A stretch of 64,000 nt of DNA from Letharia columbiana. Taxonomy: Eukaryota; Ascomycota; Lecanoromycetes; Lecanorales; Parmeliaceae. Position numbers and translations under genes: made by a program. The stretch spans positions 1 to 64,000 of the forward strand of contig NW_023501133.1 in the NCBI RefSeq assembly GCF_014066305.1, written 5' to 3'. Shown here piece by piece: positions 13,735-24,332 of this stretch (position 1 is the first letter of the stretch; the number at the start of each line of letters is the position of its first letter). The notes beneath the pieces were generated by a model that made no database searches, was not told where the DNA came from, and saw nothing but the letters and a program-made list of their open reading frames with translations.

Positions 13735-15480
13735 AAGAGGAGGATCTATAATAGGCGAATATGGAGAATACTACGGAGATAGTCATTAGCAGCAGTGATA
13801 TAATAGGCCTACTCTCTACGATCTTATACTAATCTACTCAGTTAATGCAAGAGAAGTCAATATAGCAGGCGAATACGGAGAATATTATGAAGAAATAAAG
13901 CGGCAATAAGGCCCTTAGCACCAAGAATACGGCTTAGCTCTCCAAGATCCCACATTATATACTCTCCACGGTTCTATATCAAATTATCACTCAGTAAGCG
14001 GAGAACACCACTATAACTTAGTTTATTATCCCCACTATATTGAGGAGTAAGAGAAGGAACTATAATAGATAAATGCGGAGAACACTACGGAGAAACTAAG
14101 CGATAATAAGGCCCCCAGCACCAAGAACAGGCTTAGCTCTCCAAGATCCCACGTCATATACTCTCCACGATTCTATATCAAATTATTACTCAGCAAGCGG
14201 AGAATACCATTGTAACTTAGCCTATCATCCCCACTACATTAAGGAGTAAGAGGAGGAACTATAACAGGCAAATGCGGAGATCACTATGAAGAAACCAAGC
14301 GGCAACAAGGCCACCATCGTCAAGAACACGGCTTAGCTCTCCAAGATCCCACGTCATATACTCTCCACGGTTCCATATCAAATCATCACTCAGCAAGCGG
14401 AGAACACCACTGCAACTTAGCCGTTCCACATCAAATCATCACTCAACAAGCGGAGAACACCACTGCAACTTAGCCTATCATCCCCACTACATTAAGGAGT
14501 AAGAGAAGGAACTACAACAGGCAAATGCGGAGAACACTGCGGAGAAACCAAGCGGCAATAAGGCCCCCAGCATCAAGAACACGGCTCAGCTCTCCGAGAT
14601 CTCACGTTATATGCTCTCCACGATTCCACATTAAATCATCACTTAGCAAGCGAAGAACACCACTGCAATTTAGCCTATCATCCCCACTACATTAAAGAGT
14701 AAGAGGAGGAACTACAACAGGCAAATGCGAAGAACACTGCGGAGAACACTGCAGAGAACACTGCGGAGAATACTATGGAGAATACTGCGGAGAAATCAAG
14801 CGATAATAAGGCCACTATCGTTAAGAACACGGCTCAGCTCTCCAAGATCCCATATTATATCAGTTATCCACTTAGTCAGCCACTTAGCTAGCTATTCAGT
14901 CTGATACTCTACAAGAGAAGAAGTAAGAGGAGGAACTATAACAGGCAAATGCGGAGAACACTACGAAGAAATTAAGCGGTAATAAGGCCACTATTATCAA
15001 GAACACGGCTTAGCTCTCCAAGATCCCACGTCATATCAATTATCCACTCAGTCAGTCACTCAGCTAGTTATTCAGTCTGATACTCTACAAGAGGAGGAGT
15101 AAGAGGAGGAATTACAATAGGTAAATGCGGAGAATATTGCGGAGAAACCAAGCGGCAACAAGGCCACCATCGTTAAGAACACGGCTTAGCTCTCCAAGAT
15201 TCCACGTTATATTAGTTATCCACTTAGTCAGCCACTTAGCTAGCTACTTAGTCTGATACTCTATAAGAGGAGAAGCAAGAGGAGGAACTATAATAGGCAA
15301 ATGCGGAGAATACTGCGGAGAAACTAAGCGGTAATAAAACCACTATCGTCAAGAACACGGCTTAGCTCTCCAAGATCCCACGTCATATGCTCTCCACGGT
15401 TCCATATCAAATCATCACTTAGCAAGCGGAGAACACTACTGCAACTTGGTCTGTCATCCCCACTACATTAATATAGTATA
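13735..15480. repeat. Complex minisatellite array of MS copy 1
   Basis: Seven or eight units of about 165-250 bp, recognisable by repeats of AGGAGGAACTATAACAGGC near 14,053, 14,252, 14,505, 14,706, 14,932, 15,097 and 15,283. Each unit carries AATGCGGAGAACACTGCGG and AAGAACACGGCTTAGCTC. There are two unit types. Type A continues with TCCACGGTTCCATATCAAAT and AAGCGGAGAACACCACTGC. Type B continues with AGTCAGCCACTTAGCTAGC and a CTGATACTCTACAAGAGG segment. Types A and B alternate irregularly. I see no convincing long ORF through it. Confidence 0.85.
14723..14790. repeat. Local 12-bp expansion inside the minisatellite
   Basis: Five or more copies of a 12-mer, consensus GGAGAACACTGC, in tandem. 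The homologous site in MS copy 3 (34,780-34,857) has also expanded, to six or seven units. Confidence 0.85.
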
Positions 15481-15933
15481 TCACTACGGCCTCTACAAGA
15501 GGAACATCGGATGATACATATTTGAACGAATTGAAACCATTCGATGTCTACAGCTATTTCATTATTCGAAAGATTTCACTGCGGTAGGAGATATTATGGA
15601 ATTCACACCACTAACTGATATATTATCTCTATTTCTTTTCAATATTTCGATACTTCTTATTATAAGGATATGGCCTTTCTCTATTTTTTATAGGCAATTA
15701 TTACGGATTAATTCTTCACTTAATATACCTTTCTAATTAAGCCTTAGCGCGCCTCTCTCCGTATATATATATCTATATACTATATAGATTAAATTAATTT
15801 TATAGTAGTAAAAGTAGGTTAAAAACGTACAGTAAGCGATTAGAGTTCGATTTAACTTAGGGCTAGAGCTAAAATTTTATTTGACTTAGAAAAATCCAAC
15901 TCCATTTAACTTAGAAAAATGAAAAATCCAACT

Positions 15934-15952
15934 CCATGAATTTAATTCATGG
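15934..15952. other. Terminal hairpin of MS copy 1
   Basis: CCATGAAT, a TTA loop, then ATTCATGG: a perfect 8-bp stem, followed by GTCTTTACT and the element end. All MS and short-element copies retain an AT-shifted form (TATGAATTTAATTTATA or similar) at the same place. A hairpin this close to one end resembles Helitron 3' ends, but the CTRR terminus is not seen. Confidence 0.75.
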
Positions 15953-16779
15953 GTCTTTACTTGTAATATTTATAATAAGAAACTTATAGTTATAATATAG
16001 ATTTATAAGAAATAATATTCTAAGCTAGCGAATACTCTTATTAAAAATTCTATTAAAGTTATTTTAAATTATAAAAATTTATAAAATTTTATATTTTTTA
16101 AATAACTTAATTTTCGATAAGTAAGATAGATAAAGTTTCTCTTCGAATTTAACTTTTATATTATCTATCGATTTAAAAAATAAAGTATTAAATCTAATAA
16201 TCTTATTTAATAAATAAGAGTTCTATCTAAAAATAAGAATAATAATTATATCTATTATCGATATTATATAATTCTTAAAAATAATAATCTTAACGAAGAT
16301 ATTAAGAACGCTATATATCTTACTATTATACTTCTAAATAATATAAAAAAAAATTATCTCTCTAATTATAATATTATATAAATTTAGCGAATAAGATAAT
16401 ATTAATAATAAGAAGTTTAATAAAGAATTACTATTAAAGGTCTTAATAGAGACTTCTTAAGAGAAATTCTTAGAAGAATTAAAAGAAATCTCTATTACTA
16501 ATACTTCTAAGTTATTATATTAAATAAAAAATACTTATAATAATAATAATAATATCGCTTAAAAAATTATTTAATTAAAAATATCTAAATAGAGAAAGCT
16601 ATTATTTAAAATAATTAAGAATAATCTTAAGTTAAAATTAGATAATTATTATTTTTATAATAAATTATTATATATTAATAATAGACTATATATACTAAAC
16701 GTTTCTAAATTATAAATTAAAATTATTAAAGATATTTATAACTCTTTATTTAAAGATTATATTAATAGATTATTAATTT

Positions 16780-17520
16780 ATAATAGAGTAAGTAAGCTTT
16801 ACTATTAACTAAGAATAATAAATTTTATTACTCGCTATATTAAGAGCTATTATATTTATAAAAAATCTAAAACTTATAAAGAGAATAAATAAGATTTATT
16901 TAAATTTCTTCTTATTTCTAAATAATATTAATAAGATATTTTTATTAACTTTATTACGTTACTATCTATTTATCTTAGATATAATTACTTTTATTAATAT
17001 ATTATAATAGTTATAAATAGACTTAATAAGAAGAAATTTTTTATTCTTTTAAACTCTCTAAAAGTAAAGATAGTAGTTTAGATCTTTATCGAATTTATAT
17101 AATAAGAGAAAGAATATTTATTTATTATTATCTTCGATCGAGGTATTTAATTTATAATATATTTCTAAAAAAGATTATATAAGAGAATTAAGATTAAATT
17201 TAAACTCTTTACTACGTTTTATCTCGAAATTAATAAATAAATAGAGAATATTAACGCTACTCTAAAGTAATATCTTAGAGTTTATATTAATTATAATTAA
17301 GATAATTAAGTAAATCTATTATTAATAGTAGAGTTTAAGACTAATTTCGATAAGAATATCTTATTAAATATATTACTATTCCTTCTTATTAAAGAATATA
17401 TTCTCTATTTAAAAATAAAACTCTTAATTCTTTAAAATTAATTCGCTAATTAAAAAGCGAAGAGAGATATTAAGTTAATTAATAAATTTATTAAAAAGAT
17501 AAATATTATAAGAAATTATC
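16780..17520 (+). pseudogene. E1 integrase relic
   Basis: The + strand shows an H2C2 zinc-binding-like stretch (SCYICKKSKTYKE can be read near 16,842-16,880), then a VVDRLSK-like catalytic segment near 17,000, then at 17,130-17,150 the box I-F-D-R-G-I-stop-F. In intact fungal integrases this is I-S-D-R-G-T-Q-F, so the Gln codon CAA has become TAA. A chromodomain may have followed, but I cannot confirm it. Confidence 0.82.
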
Positions 17521-18274
17521 TAAGAAGTTAACTCGAATAATTATAAACTTTATAAAAAAAATAAACTAATTATTATTAACTCTTAATATTAAAATTTAAA
17601 GTTAAAGATATAGTTATATTTAATAAAAGAAATATTAAAATTATACGCCTTAATAAATTATTAGATTATAAGAATTTTAGATTATTTAAAATTATTAAAG
17701 CTTTAAATAATTTCGCTTATAAATTAAAACTCTCGATTTTTATAAATAATATCTACTCTATCTTTTATCTATAGCTATTATATCTTAATAATAATAACTT
17801 ATTACTAAAATAGATTAAATCTCTCTCTTTATTTATCGATATTAATAAAAAAAAATAAAGTCTATAATATTAAAAAAATAGTTTAATTTAAATTAGATAA
17901 ATAAAAGAATAATTTCTTAACTAGTAAGAGAGAATATCTAATATATAAAATTAGATATAGAGGCTCTAAGATTAAGAAAATTTTATTCTAATAACTATTT
18001 ACGAATATAATAGAATATTTAAATCTAATAGTAGACTTCTATTATTATTATCTCGAGGCTATTAATTCTTATTTATTATTTAAAAGATCTTTAAAATAAT
18101 CTTCTCTATTAGTGCTATTAATCTATAATAGCTATATTAACTTATAAAAAGACTTTAATATTATAATAAAATACTAAATTAATATATTTAAAGATATTAC
18201 TTCGTATATATCTAGATATACTTTTTATAAGATTAATATCTACTATATAGTAATCGTCGTCGAAATTTTAAATT

Positions 18275-18289
18275 AAAGAGAGAAGGTAA
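18275..18289 (+). other. E1 polypurine tract
   Basis: AAAGAGAGAAGGTAA lies directly before the 3' LTR, where second-strand priming starts in LTR retrotransposons. Confidence 0.65.
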
Positions 18290-18474
18290 TATTACGATTT
18301 TAATAATCTTATAATCTTACTTATTTATATTATAGTCTAATTAAGCTTAGCGTACTAAAATCTTTTAATATTTCTATCTTACTATAAAGTTTATATTTAT
18401 AATAATTCTATATAGATAGTATTCTCTTTATACTATAATATAGAGTTATTACATATATTATTAAGTTTCTAATA
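18290..18474 (+). repeat. E1 3' LTR
   Basis: Begins TATTACGATTTTAATAATC and ends TTTCTAATA, matching the 5' LTR at 9,096-9,281. It is followed by the TTATT target duplication and then by the remaining part of the E0 3' LTR. Confidence 0.88.
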
Positions 18475-18795
18475 TTATTATTATAAGTAGTAGATTTCTA
18501 GATAGAAATAATTAAGCTTATTATACACTACGATTATAGATTCTTATTATTATTACATTTTAGACAATTAATAATTTACTTATTTTTCTTTTTTTAGAGA
18601 CTTATTAGTTTAATTCTTAACTTAAATATTTTAATCTAAATATTTTTTATTATAAGAATAAATATAAAGAGAAATATAACTTAAAGAAATAATTAATTCT
18701 ACTTTAAATCTTTATTTAACATACTATATTAAATGAAAATATAATCTTCTAAATACTATTTAAAGATAATTCTATATATTTTATTAGTATATATA

Positions 18796-19385
18796 ATAGA
18801 ATAAGATAGAGTTAAATTAGAAAATCTTAAATTTATATATATAGATAATTATTAATTTATTAGATCTATACTTTTTAATTAAATATCGCGAGTAAATAAA
18901 TTAGCGTTCGTAATTATTAAAAAAATAGGTATATACTATTAATATATAGAAAAACTTTTTTATTTTCTATTAACTTTTTAAGATTTTAAATCTTGAATTT
19001 TTAAGCGCGATCTACACTTTTCGAATTTTTAAGAATTCTGAAATTTAATCTTATAATTATTAAAGCGTAAGAAATTTAAATATCGTTTATTAGAGTTCGC
19101 TCGATAGTCGAATAGCTCTAATTAAAAAAAAATAGGTATATATTATTTAATTTTAGAATAAACTTTTTATTTTCTATTAAAATTAAAATTTTTATTTATT
19201 TAAACTATAAAGTATAATATGGACTTTTAGATAAAAAAAGAATTACTAAATTTAATCTTATAGATATTTAAAGATAAAGAATTCAGATATCGCTTATTAA
19301 AGATCGCTTACCAAAATTTACTTAATAGCCTCGGTTAAGAAAAATAATTATGAATTTAATTTATAGACCTTAACTCGTTATAATA
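18796..19385 (+). mobile_element. Short MS-type (MITE-like) element 1
   Basis: About 590 bp with the same two ends as the MS family: AGAATAAGATAG near the left edge and ATGAATTTAATTTATAGACC then CTTAACTCGTTATA at the right. The middle differs from MS elements. It has an imperfect internal duplication of about 230 bp, each half carrying TTTTTATTTTCTATTAA, AATTATTAAAGCG and a GTTCGCTCG-like block. No coding capacity is seen, so it appears non-autonomous. Confidence 0.7.
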
Positions 19386-22015
19386 TAATATTTTAAAGTC
19401 TTTCTCTTTTAACTCTTTATTCTAATAATCTTAATTATATATTTATTTAATATCTTATAAATATTTATAAAAATTTTTTTTTTATTATAAAAACTTTTAA
19501 AATCTTAAATTTTAATTTAATTTATAATTATAGATTCTAAAAATACTTTAATAAAGATTTTAATTACTTTTATTATAATTTTAAAAAAATTCTTTAATTA
19601 TAAATTCTTATTTATTAATAGAAATATTATAATTAATAATAAGTTAATTAAAAAATATTTAAAAAATATTAATAATAAACTCTTATTAATATAATAAAGA
19701 AAATTTAAAACTTTAATTAAAGAATAATAAGATAGTATTAATCTTTTTCGATAATTTTAAATAATTTATTTTTTCATTATTTTAATATAAAAATACTTTA
19801 TTAAGTAGTTTAATTATATATATAAAAATAATAATAATAATATAATTAATTATAGAGATAGATTAGAGAAAATAAGTTTAAAGAGTATATAATAGAATAT
19901 AAAGAATAAAGAATAAATAAGAACTTAGTTTTCGAATTTTAGAGAATATAATATTTCTATTAATTTCTTTTAATATAGTTAATTTAAATATAGTAATCTT
20001 TAATTTTTTAAAAATACTTTACTTTTATAAATACTATTTATCTATAAAAGAAAAAAATCTTTATTTAACTTTTATTAAAAAAATTATAATAATAAGATTT
20101 CTTATATAGAGATCTATATTAAAAGTTTTACATCTACGCTTAAACTCTTAATATTCTTAATATTTTTTAATAATTTAATAAATTTCTTAAATAGCTTTAT
20201 TCTTTATTAATAATTCTTTATATAATTATCTATATACTTATTAACTCGCTTATTTAAATTATATAATTATATATCTTCTTTAAAATAATCTTTCTTATAT
20301 TTATTATTATCTTTTAAATAAATAACTTCGATAATATATCTAGATATATATTTTATTTATTTCTAAATTCTCTTTTATAAAAGCCTATATTTTTAGTAAT
20401 AAGTTTATCGCTTTTTAGTCTTTTTTCGAGTTATTAATAAATTATTTTAAGTAATATATCGCTTTATTTAAAATTAATATAGCTTAATATAATTAAATCT
20501 AATAAGTTTTTATATTATAATAATCTAAGTTTATTTATAAATATAAAAATTAATTTCTAAAATTTTAAGATATAGATTAAGATCTTATCTTTTATAACTA
20601 CTATATTAAATCTATTTTTTTTATATTTCTAAATAAATTTTAGAAGTAATAAAAGAAGAATTTATATCTAATTAGCGAAAAAAGTTAGAGAATTTAAAGA
20701 AGTATATATAAATAAATCTTCTTCTAATAGCGATATTAGTTAATTTTCTATTTCTTTTCTATAATAATAATTTTTCTTAATTTCTACTATAAATCTTTAC
20801 TAAAACTTTATATTAGAAGGTTATATAAATTTATATATTTTATATTAATTTAAAGTTTCTACTATAATTTAATCTTAAGATTTAAGCTTTTATTAATAAT
20901 AATTAATTTCTAAATATATTTTTTTTTTTAATTACTATTTCGACCTTTTAAATATAAAATAAATTCTTTTTATTATATAAGAAATATCTCTAAAATATAA
21001 ACTCTATAGTATCTATAAAATAATATTAAATAGTAAATTTAATATAGATCTTATCGAGCTAATACTATTATTATATTTATTCTTATTAAGAGTTTAAAAC
21101 TATATTAATCTTATCGATTTAAATTATATTTTTTTAATTCTTTATAATTTAATCTTTATATCGTAAAGCGAATTAATAATAAGCTTTTATTTAAGTTATC
21201 GAAAGAGATAATTTTTTAATAATTTTAATTAATTAAAAGTTATTATATTTAAGTACTCGTAGAATTATTATTAAAAAGATTTCTTACTTAATAATTAATA
21301 TAAAAGAAATCTTTTTATAATTATAATAATTCTTTTATATAGCGATTAAAATAATATTCTTAAGCTTAAGTATAATAATAAAGAGTCGTCTAGATTTAGA
21401 GATATCGAATATATACGATAATAATAGCTTTTTAAATACGATAAGATTATATTCTCTATTATAAGCTTATTATTTTAGATAATTAATAATTTAATAAGAG
21501 ACTCTTATAATAGCTATAACGATCTTCGCTATAATATTATATTCGATTAAAATAAATATCTAAAATTTAATTTCGTTATTATAATTAATACTCTAAATAT
21601 TAAATATATTAGAATTAAAGAGTAATAAAAAGATATCTACTTACTATATTAAATATATATTAAAATTCTTTATATTCTTCTTTTATTTCTCTATTTCTCT
21701 ATTAGCGTAAGTATATATAGTATTAATATCGCTATTATCGCTATAATATATATAATAATATTATAATTATATATTTTATATATATATAATAATATCGCTA
21801 TTATATATTATCTATATATATATTATATATAATAAATATTAATATCGCTATTATATAAAGTATTAATATTTAAAATATATAAGAATATTTACTAAGAATA
21901 TTAAGAGTTTTAGCGTATATATAGAACTTTTAATATAGACCTCTATATAATAGATAAAATATACTTATTTTTTATTATCTAAAATAAGTAACTTCTATTA
22001 AGTATAAAAGAGAGA
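19386..22015. other. RIP-degraded A+T-rich DNA, no gene recognised
   Basis: Low-GC sequence with stops in all frames and almost no CA/TG. I found no recognisable transposon domain. Near 21,700-21,870 there is an AT microsatellite-like stretch with several copies of AATATCGCTATTAT among TA runs. Confidence 0.6.
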
Positions 22016-22017
22016 TA

Positions 22018-23991
22018 TTCGATAATCGTCTAGATCGAGGTAATAAATTAGCGTAGTTTTTCTCCGCGTCTCAACTACGCGACTTTTTTTATTCTTTATA
22101 ATAACTCTATTATATTAAATTTAATATAGCTAAAATTACTACTCTATCTACTTCTAATAAAAAAGAATTAAATTAAATTATAAAATATTAGAAAAGAGAT
22201 ATCTAGATTAATATAAGAAAGAAGAAATTTAAATAGCGTAATATTCTTCTTTAGAGTATATCTTTACTATTAGAATATTAGTTAATAAAAATTAAATATT
22301 ATATAACTATTAATTATCTTTTAAGTAATATAGAAATTACTCTATATATAATATTTAGTTTTATATAAACTATTATTATCTAGAATATACTTTATAGAAA
22401 TATTAATTTATATATTTCTCTATAGAGTACTTTAGATTTTATTTAAAAGTCTATTAATATTTTAAAATTAAAAATCTTCGTCGTTATTATAATCTATATA
22501 AAAATCTTTTATTTTTCTACTATTTATAATTATTAGAGAACTAATAAAATTACTTTAATAACTTTATTAATTATTAGAAATATAACTCGAAATCGCTATA
22601 TTCTTCTTCGAAAATTTATTTATTACTTAGATCTTTATTAAAGAGAACTTTAGAATTATTAGAATAAATAGATATAAATAATTTATATAGTATAAAAAGC
22701 TTTAGCTATTTATAAGTAAGATATAAAGTAATTAAAAGAAGCTTTATATCTTAAGTTCTTATATTATAATTAATAAATATATAATTAAAAAGATAAGATA
22801 TATATATTATTTTATAATAATTTTAGATAAACTAATTAAGAAGAGATATAAGCTTTTCGTAATTAGCGATAAAAATTATATTTATAATTATATCTAATAT
22901 TCTTCTATATAAAGTCTTAAGAGTAAATTAAAAGTTAAGAATCTTAAAGATATATTAGCTATAATATTTAAATTAACTATTAATATACTATCTTATAACT
23001 TTATTCTCTTTATAAATAACTATTTTATCGAATTAAGCTAACTATAGCTCTAAAAGATAGAGAAATTATAATATATAAAATTATAAAGCTAAATTAATTA
23101 GATCTTTTAAAATTACTTATAAAGATAAAATAAGTTTTTATAAAAGATATTTTATACGAAGTTCTCGCTATAATAATTTAGAATAATATATTAATAATAA
23201 TTTAATAAGATAATAATCTTATTTTAGCTCTAATTACTATATATAATATAAGAGAGATTAATAACTTTATTTTTAAAAAGAGAAAATGTCTTAATAAGAC
23301 TAGTATAAATAATTATATAATTTTATCTACTTTTAAAGAGAATAATTAGAATATATAAAAAAAGAAGTTTTAAGTTCTTAAGCTTTTCTACTACTATAAT
23401 AAGTATATAAAGAAAATTAATTAATTTAATACTCTAGTAATTATATATTCTTCTTAGCGAGCTTATAATTAAAAATAAATATCTCTACTTTATTAGCATT
23501 TAAATAAAAGTTTTTTAAATATCTTTAAGCTCTATAAATTAATAGAAATATTTTATTAGAAGTATTAGAAGTTTCTTAAGCTAATAGTAATAGAATTAAT
23601 TAAAAAAGATAGAGAAGATATTTAATCTCGACCGCCTCTTATCTCGATTATTACTCTATTAAAATTATTATAAAATTATTATAATTAATAAAATTTAAAT
23701 ACTATTCGATAGTATCTTATATATTATTTTAATATTTAGAAGAAGCGTTTTAATAGAGAAATTAGTAATAATAGTAAGAAAGTATTAAAGACTAGAGGGG
23801 AATACGCTATATATAAAGTCTCTTTATATTATAAAGAAAATTATATAAAACGATTTTATAATAAAAAGAATTAAATAGAGTCTATAGAATAAATCTAGAT
23901 TATTAAGTATAGATTATATAGTAGTTATAAAGTAATAGTATTAATAATAGTAATAGAAATCGCATTTGTTATCTTCGGGCCGGTTATCGGA
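22018..23991. mobile_element. TIR DNA transposon, Fot1/pogo-like, copy A
   Basis: A 1,974-bp element whose inverted copy lies at 38,468-40,445. The ends form imperfect terminal inverted repeats: TTCGATAATCG at the left and, reverse-complemented, TCCGATAACCGGCCCGAAG at the right. A TA dinucleotide flanks each side (22,016-22,017 and 23,992-23,993). TA target site, a length near 1.9 kb and inverted repeats are the known features of Fot1/pogo (Tc1/mariner superfamily) elements of ascomycetes. The transposase frame is too degraded for me to name residues confidently. A subterminal hairpin (GCGTAGT with ACTACGC, 22,052-22,081) is shared by both copies. The right terminus, next to the gene island, retains CA and TG. 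Confidence 0.78.
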
Positions 23992-23993
23992 TA

Positions 23994-24207
23994 CTAGCTA
24001 ATATATCCTAGCTTATATCAAAATTTAGCCCTTAACCAAGTTATTACCCTTAGCGTGCCGAGGTCCGCACAGCAACCGGGTAATCGGGTAATCCTCGGTA
24101 TCCACACTTCTATCACTTTCTCCATTTTCGCAAGGCTGAGTATTTGGTCGGGCGTGAAGGTGAAGGTGAAGGTGAAGGGTGAAGCAGAGGCAAAATGAAA
24201 TCACATC
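23994..24207 (+). promoter_or_regulatory. Upstream region of the Ulp1-like gene, at the RIP boundary
   Basis: Within about 60 bases of the transposon end the sequence changes from RIP-degraded to normal. It holds a hexamer microsatellite, GTGAAG four times plus one slightly offset copy (24,154-24,184), 24 bases before the start codon. I see no TATA box. The transcription start is unknown and may lie close to the transposon edge. Confidence 0.5.
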
Positions 24208-24332
24208 ATGCATGCATTGACAGAAGGCTTTGCCAATACCCAGACCGGCTGTGCTATGGATACAATCTCGCCGACTACACTACAACTACAATGTCAAGGT
24301 TTATCTTCCTCCGAGATCATCAGCTGTTGTGA
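24195..24332 (+). other. Upstream ORF overlapping the Ulp1-like start codon
   Basis: An ATG with A at -3 (CAAAATGAAA) opens a 45-codon frame that runs past the annotated start at 24,208 and ends at TGA 24,330-24,332, in a different frame. If the transcript starts upstream of 24,195, ribosomes would meet this ATG first, which could reduce translation of the protease. It could also simply lie outside the mRNA. Confidence 0.35.

Larger units (their letters stand above)
13138..15957 (-). mobile_element. MS element copy 1: minisatellite-bearing element nested in E1
   Basis: The least mutated member of a family with at least five copies here. One end carries AAAAGAATAAGATAG, the other ends in an 8-bp-stem hairpin followed by GGTCTTTACT. 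It interrupts the E1 RNase H region between text reading KYNYQ and IYNKKL. From the first end inward it has a unique 370-bp segment, a 9-bp repeat (13,516-13,568), a segment ending near 13,735, then a minisatellite to 15,480 and a subterminal region with GCGCGCC. Other copies show the coding strand is the minus strand. The segment stands out for normal GC and retained CA/TG, so it inserted after most RIP of E1. Ends are good to about 10 bases. Class is uncertain; see findings. Confidence 0.75.
9096..18474 (+). mobile_element. E1: RIP-degraded Ty3/gypsy LTR retrotransposon nested in the 3' LTR of E0
   Basis: Flanked by 185/186-bp LTRs and a 5-bp target duplication TTATT (9,091-9,095 and 18,475-18,479), and inserted in the 3' LTR of E0. 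It carries on the + strand a gag-like region, reverse transcriptase, RNase H and integrase, and has a purine-rich tract just before the 3' LTR. Its own body is interrupted at about 13,137 by MS copy 1, so the original length was about 6.6 kb. RIP has introduced stops throughout and changed catalytic residues, so it is dead. Age order: E0 oldest, E1 next, MS copy 1 youngest. Confidence 0.88.
1755..18557 (+). mobile_element. E0: RIP-degraded Ty3/gypsy LTR retrotransposon, split by nested insertion E1
   Basis: The outer element of a three-level nest. Its 5' LTR (about 1,755-1,878) matches a 3' LTR that starts near 9,049, is interrupted at 9,095, and resumes at 18,475-18,557 after element E1. Without E1 it is about 7.4 kb, normal for a fungal gypsy element. 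The + strand between the LTRs reads as a pol polyprotein in the order reverse transcriptase then integrase, the Ty3/gypsy order. The T-rich bases flanking both ends may be its 4-5 bp target duplication. Every coding segment has TAA/TAG stops and altered residues expected from RIP, so it is inactive. LTR boundaries are good to a few bases. Confidence 0.82.

Noticed and set aside
13735..15480. CRISPR-like or protein-coding repeat array
   Set aside because: Units are long, of two alternating types, without uniform spacers, and no long frame runs through them.
15934..15957. Firm classification of the MS family as Helitron
   Set aside because: The hairpin and head-to-tail chaining fit, but no TC start, no CTRR end and no Rep/helicase coding sequence were found.
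1..23900. Mitochondrial origin of the A+T-rich sequence
   Set aside because: Gypsy and hAT relics, CA/TG depletion and adjoining spliced nuclear genes point to RIPed nuclear DNA; no mitochondrial genes or tRNAs were seen.
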